Below, one piece after another: positions 49,504-61,519 of a DNA stretch of 64,000 nt. A model generated the notes under the pieces. That model ran no database searches and was not told the origin of the DNA. It saw only the letters and a program-made list of their open reading frames with translations. The DNA is from Coniferiporia sulphurascens (Eukaryota; Basidiomycota; Agaricomycetes; Hymenochaetales; Hymenochaetaceae): the NCBI GenBank assembly GCA_002794785.1, contig NBBA01000011.1:1178001-1242000 (forward strand). Direction: 5' to 3'. How positions within the stretch are numbered: the stretch's first letter is position 1; each line of letters starts with the position of its first letter. The position numbers were made by a program, and so were the translations under genes.

Positions 49504-51241
49504 GTGCGATTAGGTCACGATTGTCAATGGTAAAGCTTCCAGCAATATGATGGAGATGGCTCAGAAGCAAGCACTAGGTGTACGTGGGTAGGTTCCATCA
49601 TTGCAGTAGTGAAGGCTTTATAGGAAGTCATAGGCGGTTCCCCTTGAATCTATTTATATAGTCCGAGCGCATCTTCCTTTTTTTGATAACTCCGGGATCA
49701 AGATGTTGAGGCGTTCGGGTGGCGAAGCGGGTACGCACGTTTTTGGAGAAGCAGAGAGCTGGGCTTGCCATCCCGTACAGCGTCATACTTACTTAATTAC
49801 TTAGTACCATGGACGGACTGACAGTGTTGGGTAATATTCACAGTCGATGCGGGAATCCTGTCAGCTAAGACCCTTCAAACGACACCCGGGGTTCGCTTAG
49901 CACATCGGCAGGGAACCTCGCGTCGACTATCAATACTTCCCGACACCGGAACGAACAGGAGGAGTGTTCGGTTGAGGTGTGACAGGTAGACCAACGGAAG
50001 CCGTATTCGAACATCATGATTTTGGAGTCGCGACCCATCTTTTGGGATATTTTTCTGTGCACAAACAAAACAGGCTCCTAAAGTTATCATAACGATTAGA
50101 GGGCCACTTTTTTGTGACATCCGAAATCTTGAAATACGAGATATATCCGTTCATCTGGACCAACGCCACATTATACTTACCCGACGGATATTGGGCGAAT
50201 GCGTCTACGGTTGCTGAACGCCTCATCCATGTGGCATTCTTCCCCGCATCAGATCAACCAAAAGACTTCTACAAGGACGCCCAAGATGTGGCGAGGAACT
50301 GTATCACGCAAAAGTGAAAATATCAAAATAGCTCCGACGCAGAGTAGACCAATATAAGAACTATTACACGGCACACTCTCACCTAATAACCCCCTTGTCG
50401 GATCCGAACAAAAGCCGGGTCTTCCTCCGTAGAGATCCGATTTCATCGACAGTCGCTGGAGACTTGACCCGTGTGCAGAACTTGATACTGGATCTATTAC
50501 GTGTTCGTCAAAGCTACGTTTCATTCTGAACGGATACGTGATTAATAAAATGATGGGAATTGTGATAAGCTTTGCGATGTCCGCCGAGGTCTAGTCGGGC
50601 CCACGTTGGTCGTACACACGTGTGCTCGATGAAGCCAATTTTTTTCCATCTCACTAGATTGACGTTTGACTAGTTTATCCCGCTGGTTCCGACTTTCGAA
50701 ATCCTTCAGATATAAAGAACCGCAGAAACGAGGTAATGAGAACCACTGCATGAAAACTAAAATATTAGCAGCTGAAGAACTCCATAATACGATCATATAG
50801 CTACCAGTAATTGAACGCAAAGTCTACAACTTTAAGTTCGTGTAAACAACTCAAGCATTCGCAAGCTGTAAGCCAATTTGCCGGTCGGAACTGAGTGGCT
50901 TCGTCGTCGTGATATTGGCATGAAGGCTCGAGGTTGTTATTTGACAGTTCGGCAGCTTCGGCGTTGCAGGCTTGGATTTCCAGAAGGCCCGCTTCGTCAG
51001 GTTCAATATCTTGTCATCTCCAGGTTTGAGGGACCAGTAGTCACACACTTTGCGTCCCTTTCGGCGCTCGGCCCCCTGTCGCCTTGACCTCCGATTTGAA
51101 GTTCACGCTGGACTGAAAGAAATGCTATAAGGATGACGTGGTTATAAATGCCTCTGTACAAAAGTAAAGTGGTAGCACCAGTACTAAAAGTACACAGCTC
51201 GATGAGCGGAGGAGCCAGGAGGTGGACATTACTATGTCAAC
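49504..51241. other. Gene-poor region with an uncertain minus-strand locus
   Basis: 1.7 kb containing the PLAC8 promoter, the RBR gene 3' flank and the uncertain locus listed separately. Remaining short frames have no recognisable content. Confidence 0.3.
49875..50524 (-). CDS. Possible spliced hypothetical gene, uncertain
   Basis: Not recognised. A plausible model starts at 50524 (MKRSFDEHVIDPVSSSAHGS) and leaves the first exon at a GTGAGA donor. It crosses two further short exons and ends in an 80-codon exon, MSQKSGPLIVMITLGACFV to AKRTPGVV, with a stop at 49875. Each junction has GT-AG and keeps a frame open, but the exons are short, composition is weakly coding and no domain is evident. 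A chance assembly is about as likely as a real gene. Confidence 0.25.
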
Positions 51242-54200
51242 TCAGAGACCAATTCCCCCGTGAGCTTTCACCATATGTTCATACACATCTGATGCTGCCT
51301 GGAAGGTTCTCGTACATGCCCAGCAGATGTGTGTGCTGCATCGTGCGCAAGTTAGATGGTTGCACCCCGCAACCTTCTCTATGCTTGCCGAACAATGTGG
51401 ACACGTCTTGACGTTGTGTGCGTCTTTCCATTCGCGAAACAGTCGCTCGCTCGCTTCGTTTGTGACAAGACACTCTTCGCCGTCGTGTTGCTTCGCGTGG
51501 CACGAAGGGCAAATACGAACCAAACACGATGGGCACTGCAGAATAACACCAGAAGTCTTGCGGTATATTTGCGGGCAATCCGGAGTAGGGCAGTAATGGA
51601 ATTCCTGTGGTCGTGTCTGAATGTAGGCCATGAAACTTGCATCAACGAGACGCGAAAACTGCTCTTTTTGGAGCAACTCCCTGCACAGGGGCAGAGCGAT
51701 GAGCTCTGGACACTGGCTGCCGTTACCCAGACATTTCAGGGGAAAAGAACTGTGATCGCTTGCAGAAACAAGATAGCGGGTTATACATGACTTGCAAGCC
51801 TCGTGACCGCATTTTAATCTGACACCGTCGATGATAACGTCCAAGCAGATCGGACACGGCTGGCGGCTGGCACTACCAGTAGAGGCATTTCGTTGTTCTT
51901 GGTTTCTCGGCATTGAGTGGCTTTTGTTTAGGGACGCAATGACTTGTCTGAACTGCTCATTGGTACCTCTGACGACTAATCTGTGAGCAGCGAAGTCAAC
52001 GGAAACATCGTCTTTGCTAAGACCTTCGTGAGACGAGTCCAGGCCATTGAAGAGAATGTGGTATAGCGGCTTCCCAGACAAAGGGATGGAGTAGGTACCC
52101 TTGGACCTAAGGCGCCTGACCTCTTTCATGATGAGTTCACGGGCTTCCTCTTTCGCCGCGGGAGTTCCCCATAGTTTAATGAGACACCGGGCGTGGTGAG
52201 CAAATATACGCACATGGGTCGATCTCGAAGTTGCATTAATGAACGAATGCCCAGAGGTTGTGGAAAAATAATTGTCCCAAACAGGACTACTTCGATCCAC
52301 TAACACCTCCCCCTCAATCATACGCTCTAGAGGCGTCTTTACTTTTTTTAGACTGTCGAGGTGAGACCCAAAGAGTTCAATCTCGGTTTCGTTAGGGCCG
52401 ACAGACGTCATAGTCATCTGGACTCCCGGCTGACCCCGCGCAAAACTTTGAAGTCGCCGTAAATCTTCACGAAGAACTACGAAGATATCAGACGATATCT
52501 TGTAGGTTAATTTGTGTAAATGGTCGAGGTAGATCCTCTCCGAACCGAGGAAGACGAAACGACGACCATTTAGAGCCGAGCATGCAGCCGCAGCTCCTGC
52601 TGTACTAGCAAAGCGAACTATGCCGCGTATGCGCCCATTGACGGGAGGTGATTTGGAAAAGTCGAGGCTAATAACGTTTCCATGTTCCTCAAGGATGTTC
52701 TGCAATACGTTTGTGGCATCGGCGAGGCACTTGTACGCGGCGTGGCCAAGTAATACGTCCGGCTCGTCTGAATTGCAATTCCTACCTCCAAAAGCACGCA
52801 CTTTTTTGTCCGTAGTTTGGTACGGCAGACCTTCAAACTTAACGGTGAACGGACCGGCCTTCGGCAGTCCGTTATGTAAATGGGCAGCCACCACATGGCC
52901 CTTCATGGTCGTGCCATGGATGTCTGCTATGACCTTTTCCGCCTCCGTCAGAGTTTCGTAACCGGAATATGCTTCGATCCCTGGAGCAGGTATGTCTATG
53001 CGCACATTACATGCACTTAGCTTCCCAACCTCGTGTGCGCCCCGATAAACGTCAGAACGGGCAGTTATTTTGGCGAAGAAATGCATCGACCCGTTCAACT
53101 CAGCAATTGTCGCTGCCGCCTGTGAGTGGTCTGCATATTGAACTTTTGCAGTACTGCCTTTACCAGCCGACTGAGGACGCCGACAATCGATCTTCAAGAC
53201 GTCACCGAACGGCAAAGCGATATCGCGTACGTCCTGTTCCGTAACAACGGCGGGGAGATTTCCCAATAAGACGTAGCAGGACTCAAAGCCAGTCGTAACG
53301 TTAAGTATACGGAATCCAGGGCCTAATGTGACAAGAGTTGACTTCAGTAAGGTCACAGTCATCTCTTCTTCAAAGCCACCCTGAGGGTCCTCAGACATAG
53401 ATACGGCAGATTCCGAAGTAGGTGCGGTAGTGTGCATCTTTCGTGAGTCTCCATCATGCTTTCAAAGTCATAGTCAGTCGGACTCCTTCCTACACAGATA
53501 CATGTAGATTTTGTTTAAAAGGTATTACTCACCTGGGAAAATCTAAGGATCCCGGGCTCTCTGCTCGTTCTCAGAGAATCTAACGCAGTGACATTCTGAA
53601 ACCGATAATGTACTAATGGATAAGGGAGATGGACAACTTCGTGAGAGGTAGGACGTACCTCAGGAGAAATCGGAGGGATAGAGGCCAATGTCGATATATC
53701 CCCTTCAATTCGTTGTAATCGATTATCCTGACTGGCGACCTTTATGGGAGGTGAGGGAGTCTTTCGGACACAAGAAAAAGTTGAGTTAACTACAAATATA
53801 AATACTAAGGCTTAAATCTTACAGCATCTGGTCCTGGCGAGGCCTTCAGACGCGAATGACTATATTTGCACTCGTTCCCTTTCCGACATCGACCTTGGCT
53901 CCATTTCCTACAAGTTTCGGGTGGAAGGTCAATGAGGCCATCCATCGAAGCATTTTCGGGCGCTTTGGGGTCTAGCGGGGTCCCGGCTTTAACCGATAAC
54001 CCTGTGGTGAGGGGCACGAGCAGGTGCGAGGCATCATTCGGCGTCGCAGTAGTAGATGTGATCTTTTGCTCTGAGAGTAAGCTCGAAGGACCACCCGTTC
54101 GCTTCCCCCCCAGCTCCGGATCCGCGTGTATGTACCGGCACTTGGTCCGGAAGCACTTTCCCTTCTGCCAACTCCAACAGTACTTAAGTGGATGCGTGAT

Positions 54201-55278
54201 GGGATCGCCGTTTGACGCGGATGAAGTAGATTTCTTCTCCACAGAGTTGGGCCCGGTATTCCTAGCAACGACTTCGCAAGGTATGTCGTTGGAAACCGCA
54301 ACAGCCAAATTTTCGGGACTATTAGCTCGAATCGCAAGATCACAAGGGGCGGACGGTGGTTTAACCAGTGAGCTTGCGGCGGCACTATCCAGGACAGATA
54401 TGCTTCCGGGACTGGGCGCGATCTTATTTGACTTCTAATGACGAAAGTGCATACGGCGATTAATGAATTTATAGAAAGGGGGAAAGGACAACAAGGTAAG
54501 CGGGATGAACATTACCAACTTTGACGCGTACGCGATGCGTTGAGATGACCTTTTGCTTCTGAACATCGGTGTGTGAAGTTTGGACCGTGGATTTGTTCAA
54601 ATGCTCAGAAGCATGGCCGCTATGTCCGCGTGTACCCTGTGAAAGAAGTCAGCACTCACAGCATAGTCCGACACCGATACCAGCGAGATCCGGGATAAGG
54701 AGCGGAATTTTCACCCTTGTCCCTTTACAATTTCCTCCATCAGAAGAGCCTGTTTGTTTGCATACTTCTGGACTTTTCCGATCTTTCCGATAGTCCACAG
54801 TTGACAACACATCGATAGGAGAGGTCTGGGAAAAAGTATATTCGATGAGACATTAGCAAAAGAAGCATTTTACATTTAAATACGTTTTCTTTGCCATGAG
54901 TACCTGATTCCGCGGAAGTATTCACGACTACAGATTGAGGTGCGTGGGACTGAAATCCCGAATTGGGTGTGTTATACATTCAATGCCCATCATGTAGCTT
55001 GAACAAGGACTCACAGGCGACAACTGCTTTGATGAGCCTATTGACCCCTTTTTGGATAAGGGGGGACCGGCGCTTCCATCGGAGCCACTCGATCCGTTCA
55101 AAATCACGGTATGAACACCTTTTTCCTGTTCTCGTACGCCGGACTCGGGCGTAAGATACTGCACGATCTGGGGAAATATTGAGTTACGTGTCTCCTCTGG
55201 TAAGTCTAGTTGAGGCTCCGGGATAATAGCTTTTTTCAGTCTTCCGCCACGACGCCGACTCGGTTTGATCGTAGACAT
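51242..55278 (-). CDS. RBR (RING1-IBR-RING2) E3 ubiquitin ligase with two CCCH fingers and RNA-binding-like domains
   Basis: Predicted ubiquitin ligase joined to RNA-binding modules. The start is at 55276-55278 (MSTIKPSRRRGGRLKKAII). Exons at about 54437-53825 carry two CCCH zinc fingers, CWSWQKGKCFRTKCRYIH and CRKWSQGRCRKGNECKYSH (C-x7-C-x4/5-C-x3-H). Short exons bridge to a 731-codon exon (53437-51242). It begins with an RRM-like fold (CYVLLGNLPAVVTEQDVRDI, AKVQYADHSQAAATIAELNG), then a second one (GPFTVKFEGLPYQTTDKKV). The RBR follows: RING1 CPICLDVIIDGVRLKCGHEA, IBR FHYCPTPDCPQIYRKT, and RING2 CPHCSASIEKVAGCNHLTC with the catalytic Cys at 51362-51364. It ends with a Cys/His motif, ICWACTRTF to HMVKAHGGIGL. 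The C-terminal half resembles the RBR tail of plant DEAH11/12. Exons between 55000 and 54440 are not fully resolved. Confidence 0.9.
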
Positions 55279-55814
55279 GATCCTATGGGGGTGGCTGCAG
55301 TAGCTTTTCAATAGTCCACTATGTGATGTAGGTGCGATGGTGCGGGAAGAGGGAAGAGCCAGATAGATACATGGGAACTGAAGATGGGCGGATATAGAAG
55401 ACCTCTATAAGTCGCCGTCGTGATGAGATGCAGTGGTGAGGCTGAGCCTGGGTGAACTCTGTTACACGATGCCATCAACTAGTGCTTCGAATACTCGGAA
55501 GTCGCCGGCATTAGGCGACGAAACCCAGTTTCGGATATTGCTTACAACGGAGCCTCAGCAATTTGGGATGGTGCCAGTACTAGTCAGAGCGAGGAAGCCT
55601 GTACAGTGTGTTTACAGGAGTTGAGAACACGATGGAGATAGTTTCTAAGTTATCGAGGTGACACTCAGCATCTGAGTTAGTTATTATTATGCGTGAGAAT
55701 TTTACGTTAGTAAACTTTTCCCACAAATACAACTTATTGCAGCCCTCGTGATCGCCGAACGTAAACGGCTTTGCTGGTGAGCGGAATTCTTACTCTTTCG
55801 CCGACGTTCACCAA
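55279..55814. promoter_or_regulatory. Divergent promoter region RBR gene / ATP synthase subunit k
   Basis: 536 bp between start codons. No clear named element or extra gene is seen. Confidence 0.3.
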
Positions 55815-56259
55815 ATGTCCTAGTGAGTTGCACACAGTCGTTGCGCATTGCAATATTAACATAGCTGTTTCACCTTCAAGCCAAATTTTCGGACGAGCGA
55901 TTAAGACTGAGTACCTCTCGTTGGGTACCATCATCGCTACGGCGAGTCTTACCTATGCCTCGATGAGCGGAGGTAAGAAGGAGGCTGCGCCTCCCTCTGG
56001 AGCGTCTATGAAGGAAACAATCCAGAAGGTGAAGGAGTCTGTTCCTCTCGGCGCTGGCTCAAGGTATGTTTTTACTGCTTAATTCGCTGGCCGGAGTGTC
56101 TGACCACCCGTCTGCGTGTGTTCTTTGCAGCGAGGAGGAGCAATTGTAGGTTGTTTTGCAACCTACGCATGTTGACAGAGTCTGTGATGACGACTGACTA
56201 GATTTGACAGCATTAAAAAGTTCATCGAGGAGGAGGAAATGAAGGTGTCGCATCACTGA
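55815..56259 (+). CDS. ATP19: Mitochondrial F1Fo-ATP synthase subunit k (Atp19-like)
   Basis: Small inner-membrane subunit associated with dimeric ATP synthase. Four exons (55815-55822, 55881-56063, 56131-56145, 56211-56259) join in phase to 84 residues; exon 1 encodes only ATG TCC TA and exon 3 only five codons, so the gene is easily missed. The product starts MSYQIFGRAIKTEYLSLGTI, continues IATASLTYASMSGGKK (one membrane helix), has a Lys/Ser-rich linker, and ends EEEQFIKKFIEEEE and MKVSHH. The QIFGRxIKxEYLxLGT start and EEEQFIxxFI end match fungal subunit k. Exon 4 must use the acceptor at 56210 rather than 56200 to give FIKKFI. No cleavable presequence is present, as expected for this subunit. 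Confidence 0.9.
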
Positions 56260-56513
56260 AGGACGGCAATGTGTTGGACGGCGCAGTGAGGGCGGATTTG
56301 GAATAGACCATAGCGAGCATGTTAGGCTCGTTTCTGCGCTAGCAATCGAATCTCTCTTTAGACATCCATCCTCGTTACATTTGCGTGATTTTTTTTGCGT
56401 ATACCGATGCTGTTCTCGGCGGATTCAGTAGCCCGTATCGTTGCCATGTTGAGCAAGCGATCCCATTTACTCTGTACGTTTTCGCCGAATTTCGGTAACT
56501 TCGTCAATGAATT

Positions 56514-58127
56514 ATGACTACAACGACACCAACCAAGCCTCTCAAACGACTTTCCTTGCTACAATCTCCAACGTCGACGACGTTCGTTTCGCCTCCATCT
56601 TCTAATTTAGGTAGTCCTATCGTTGCGTCTGAACGCATAATTACGCCCGAGCGGTCTGGCGACGCCAACGTGACTAGTGCCGTTCGACCTCAAAGTTCTC
56701 CAACAAGCCAGCCATCGCCAGTCGCGAACACGCACTCTGTCTCTCGGTCGAAAAGCGCGCGCAGGCAGTCTTCCATCTACTATGTTCCCTCAGACCGAGG
56801 TTTCGAGCGGGTCACGCAAGGCCTGGACTCACCTGTAAACGCGCGGAGGTTCTCGGCGCTGCAAGGAAATACAAAACCGCAGGGGGATAGGATCAGGAGG
56901 GATGTAAGCCCGACGGACTCGTCTGGAGCAGCGACGGCGTCGCTAACGCTGGCGGAGAGGTAAGCAAATATCGCAACTTGTTTTATCTTAACACGCTTGT
57001 TCTCATGCGCCACACGCTCTAGACATGCCGATCTGTTGCGGTTCATCGCTCAGAAAGAGTCGAAATGTCTCGAACTACGCTCACAGCTAGCGACACACGA
57101 AGCCGAGCTGCTTGCCCTCAAGCGTAAATGGGAGCGAATCGTGAGCCGCGGGCTCGGCGGAGGACTATCTGCTTCGTTATCGTCGTTTGACGCAGATGCG
57201 TCACCGCAAGCAGCGGTATTTACAGGCATTCGCGAGGGGATGCAAGGCATGGGTCGACTTCTTGCGCAGATAGGTGACCTCAGCTCTCAAGGTGCTGACA
57301 TGAACAACACAAACTCGGAGTCCGGCCATATGTCGAACTCTTCCGTATCGACATCGCTGACGTCCTCGTCAACGCGTCTTTCGCAGTCGTCTATCTCATC
57401 GCTGGGCATCCCTGATGATGAAGCATCTGAGAAATGCGAAGAGCTACCCCGTGACGCACAGGCAACTCGACGCGAACCATTCTCGATCTCAACAGCAGTG
57501 CGTCGAAAGCCTTACGAGCCGTCCTCTCCACTCGCTCCTCAGTCTTCTCTTCCAACATCCAAGTCTCCTCTATTTGCCCCTTCCCCTAAGTTAGTATCCC
57601 CATCACCCATGTCTCCTCGATTGCATTCAACCCCACAAACACTCACAAAATATCGAGAGCGGCATAGTGCAACGCAGGGTACGTTCCCGTCAGCGTCGTC
57701 CATCCCAGGCGTGAGTACAGGTGCTCCACTTGCGTCCTGGGTTGACAGTGTCGGGAAAAAGCTTGGACAAATACACGCGCAGGTCGGTGCCCCGGGCGCG
57801 GGCGCCCAACCCATTCATAAGCGCGCGTCAACACTGCTCTCGGATGCGTCATACTCGCTTTTTGCTGCACTTGCATCGCCTACGCGTCCCGCAGCACCAC
57901 CCTACGCAGGCGAACAGAAATCGCCACTATCCGCGAAGTCGCTGCTTGATGACGATGACGACGCGCTCGGAGAGTGGGCGGGAATGGCTGCTCTTTCGCC
58001 AGATCTTCCGAAGGTAGCACCCGCTCGTATTGCCCCAAGCATGGTCGCGGCGCCAATTTCCTCAGCAAAGTCGCAAGATAGTGTTCAGAAGAGTTCTGAT
58101 GCCGACAGTGACGAGTGGAATTGGTGA
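56514..58127 (+). CDS. DUF4048-like basidiomycete protein
   Basis: Function unknown. Two exons (56514-56959 and 57023-58127) join in phase to 516 residues. The N-terminal 150 residues are Ser/Thr/Pro/Arg-rich (TKPLKRLSLLQSP, RSKSARRQSSIYYVPSDRGF). Across the intron lies the one ordered block, SLTLAERHADLLRFIAQKES and RSQLATHEAELLALKRKWER, a heptad-patterned coiled coil (about 144-185) typical of DUF4048-like proteins. A predicted short helix with GIREGMQGMGRLLAQIG follows. The rest is Ser/Pro-rich, with repeated SPxx sites and an acidic Asp cluster (DDDDDALGEWAGMAAL), ending DADSDEWNW. The acidic Trp tail could be a short linear motif. Family assignment is from memory of the coiled-coil signature. 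Confidence 0.7.
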
Positions 58128-58853
58128 AGCTGCATTGGTCGCTCTTGCAGCCTGCCCTCTCTTTCCCGTAGAATTGCTGGTCAAATTTATTTTCGTCCAT
58201 TTGACCCGGAATCACTCCTTTATTAACTCAGTACACACAATTCTTTCCTTTATAGCTAATGATATCTCTCCACAGTTTTCACAACTGTTCATGAAGCAAA
58301 CCTCGAGGGCCCGCCACTGCATTGTCGCATTTGTTCCCACATACCCGCCTAGTACATCGCCTGTAAATACTTGACCACGCACACATATTTGTATCGGATT
58401 GGAATACGGACCTAATACATATCACTGCAGATGCTACGCATCTTCTCCAACGATCGCTCATTAATATTATTGATGACACCCTTGACTGACTCCGAAATGA
58501 GAGGGTAAGCTCTCTTATTAGGTTCTTTTTCTTATCGGTGACCAGGTAGGGACACAAACAGATGCAAATATGCGAGACGCTTTCACGTGCCGTGTCAAAG
58601 GCATTGCAGTCCAGTCCGAGTCTGCACAGGCCCCAAAAGTCAGATTCATTACCTAGATTTAGATACCATGCGAGAGACCTCATTGGCATTTCGTGGTAAA
58701 GGGATAAGCTTAGCTCGTCATTTACGACATAGATAAATAAAAACAATATTTCCGGCCTCCCGTTATTCCCTTTTTAACTTTACAAGGTGATTCCATGCAT
58801 CATCGCTTTTAGCTATCCTTGATAGTAATATCTTGATCCATAGCTACATATTT
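58128..58853. other. Convergent intergenic region with a possible small gene
   Basis: About 725 bp between the 3' ends of the DUF4048-like and DUF2264 genes. The only candidate content is the short spliced frame at 58412-58689, listed separately. Confidence 0.35.
58412..58689 (-). CDS. Possible 73-residue spliced small protein
   Basis: Two exons, 58689-58587 and 58530-58412, join in phase across a 56-nt GT-AG intron. The product begins MPMRSLAWYLNLGNESDFW and ends in a protein-like block, KRAYPLISESVKGVINNINE followed by RSLEKMRSICSDMY, before TAG 58412-58414. The C-terminal half has amphipathic helix character and balanced composition unlike random frames nearby. No family is recognised. 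It could instead be part of the DUF2264 3' untranslated region, being on the same strand just downstream. Confidence 0.3.
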
Positions 58854-60930
58854 TCAGTTTATCAAAGCCGCTATCTCCTTGGGGACTTCAGGCTTCGTCC
58901 CCTCCCATTCTGCAAGCCATCCTGCGCGTGCGCCTTCCTGTCCCTGCTCGGAGGGAAGCGCAAACACGCCCGTGACGAGCCACACGTCGTTCTCGCTCGG
59001 CGCGATTTCGGAAATCAGAGTAGGCAGCACCGTCCGCGCCTCGACCAAGTTCGTGTTTGCGTCCATGCGGATGGACTCGCCCAGCCGGTTCGATTCCTTC
59101 TCTAGCGCGACGATCCCCGACGCGCCTGCGCGCGATGCCGCGCGGGCCACACCGCCGGCCGCGTACACGCCAAAATCAGCCGAATCCGCCGGAACAGGAT
59201 CGAGGGCACGTGCGTCACGCCGCTGGCCGTAGACTGCAAACCCGCCCTCGGCTGTGCGCAGACGCCGCCCAGTGCGCACGCGGTGCACACGAAGATGCCA
59301 CAGAGGTGCCGCCTCTGTAGGCGGTACGAGCCAAGTTTCGACCTCTACATCAGGCCAGGGACGCCATGATGAGCGCAGCAGTCCATTCTCCACACGCGCG
59401 TTCAGCGTCTCGCGACGTAAGCGCCAGAACTCGGCGGAGGCATCGGCATCAATGTCGCAAAGCGCGAGTGCGGAGTCCGCGCCGGCCTCCGCAAGTGTAC
59501 CGACGCCCACCGGAATGCTGTACCCAAACGCGCTGGAGTACGCAAATTTACCATACTTAGCTACGCTTTGCTTGAGAGCATAAGAGCACTGCTGGCCCGA
59601 TGAGAGGACGTAAGTGTGTCCACCGCGGTTCGTCGCGATATGCAAAGGCAGTTCAAGCGTCTGGACAGTGTCCCGCAGTGAATCCGGATACGGCTCCTCC
59701 TTAGCAGTCCAGAAAGGATGCGTTTCAGGAAGGCTGAGTGTTACAAACGACTTGCAGCACCAGTAAGGCGATCCAGGCGAATTGTAATTTTCGGTCATGT
59801 TGAGATTCGGATAGTTAAAGCCGATGGTTAGCGTGCCATCAGGGTTGTACGCGCCTGGCTGCTTCGCCCAGTATCGAACGTTACGCAGTTGGAGGCCTTT
59901 TACAACGCCCCAGGTAAGCGGTGCAGGAAGCTCCACGTCCGCGAAGGCGATGGCTCCCCAGAAGGAGGATTGAGCGAAGCGGTAGCACATGCTCCTCCCG
60001 AAGGGAATAGCTCGGCCTTTAGCAAAAATAAAGTATAAGTAGAGGAAGTAAGTGAGATTGGTACTGGGATAAGTATTCAAGCGTGTTCACCTTCGGAGTC
60101 GAAATAGCGCACGAAATCAAGAGCAAACTTGCGGGCGCGTTCGCGGTATTCTTCACATCGCACCGGGTCTTCTTTCTGCATTAGCTTTGAGTAAGCCAGC
60201 TGAGCGTACTGGATAGCGAAGGAGGAAGAGTAGTAGTCGAATTGGCAGACAGTCTCTGGTCCGTCGCGTGACCATCCGCCGCTCACGTAGAACGTGTCCA
60301 AATGGTCGAGGTCAGCTTTCATCCTTGCCGCATCGAAACGTGGAGACCCTGCTTTTGATAGCCCGACATTCGCAAATACCTACCCAAAAGATTTTTGAAT
60401 ATATTAACATTAAACGGAAAGTTAGATAGCATATAACCAGGACGTACCCTAAACCAGAGCCAATTTGTGTCGGGCATCTGCTTGGCATTCATTCCCCCAA
60501 GCCAGTCTTCGAACCTGGTCTTTGCCTCCTGGGGGAGTGGATCCCACAACTGCTCCTTTGCAACTGCAATCGAGAATCCGATTGCGGAACATTCGACCAT
60601 TCTCTGGTCCTTGTCTCGCATCTCCCCCCAGAATTCCTCGTGGTTCGGGTCGGTCCCGCTCGTAAATCCACGCACCCAACGCTCCGCACCCTCGTAAGTA
60701 GAACCGCCGGCGAGGAGGGAAGCTAGACCCCAAATGGGTCGCGAGAAGCCCTCGAGCTGCGCTGCAGTCTCGTCGTAATGAGTTGCGGTGTGGCCGAGGT
60801 GGATGAGAGCCCCGCCGGGGGATGTATGTAGTCCAAGGGCATCAAGGAGGCCGACGAGGAACGCACGGAGGTCCTCTCTGGACTCGATCGGGTTGGATGC
60901 GAAGGGAGATATACTAGCAGTTGCAGGCAT
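58854..60930 (-). CDS. DUF2264 domain protein (putative alpha/alpha-barrel carbohydrate-active protein)
   Basis: Three exons (60930-60448, 60379-60091, 60016-58854) join in phase. The product begins [20 protein letters not shown]. The DUF2264 N-terminal domain includes [75 protein letters not shown] and [19 protein letters not shown]. The C-terminal beta-rich domain follows ([35 protein letters not shown]) and ends [12 protein letters not shown]. The (alpha/alpha)6-like helical pattern recalls glycoside hydrolases and lyases acting on uronic sugars; that activity is inference. No signal peptide is seen, so it is probably intracellular. The second exon would end early in a stop unless the GTGAAC donor at 60090 is used. 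Confidence 0.87.
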
Positions 60931-61519
60931 ACTTGGTACTGGGGCTCGGATTAATCCTCCAACTGACCAGTGACCGCTGCTGCTAATCTTTATAGCAGGT
61001 GCCTAACTGCTGCGGCCCGCTCGGCCCGTATGCCGAAGTAACGCCTTTGGAGGGACCTGCGCTGCTGCCTTCATTGCCGTATGAGATGCGGACGATGTGT
61101 GCTTGCTTATGATCAAGGTCGTACCTATGATGCCCTTGTACATGTCCGAGACGAAGCCGAGCGGTCCCCATCATGCCCAATGGGTTACGTGTTATTTGTA
61201 ATTATTGACGCGATCTCCGCTTCGGTTGAGTAGCTCGAGCCCACCCGTCTAGTCAAACCTCTTGCTTTTGGTGATGGATTATAGCGTTTTTTTGGTGTGG
61301 CCTGAGTTTCCAAACAAATGGGAATTGGGATTAGGTTGTAGTGTTGCACTTCAGCCAAAAATCTCCGATGAACACAACGCCCTGCCTGCCATAAGGGGCA
61401 TTTTCGCTTACTAATACTGGTGCTTGGGCGTTGCGTACCCCCCTTAACTGGTCCTGGGCTATGCTCGACACTCACTGGCTCTAACCTGCAACGGCAAAAC
61501 GACGACGACGAGGGCAACA
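60931..61519. promoter_or_regulatory. Divergent promoter region DUF2264 gene / DCP1
   Basis: 589 bp between start codons. No distinctive motif is recognised; the 60 bp before the DCP1 ATG are GC-rich with an ACGACGACGACG stretch. Confidence 0.3.

Noticed and set aside
51356..51790. Plus-strand 144-codon frame opposite the RBR exon.
   Set aside because: Antisense of the conserved RING/IBR cysteines.
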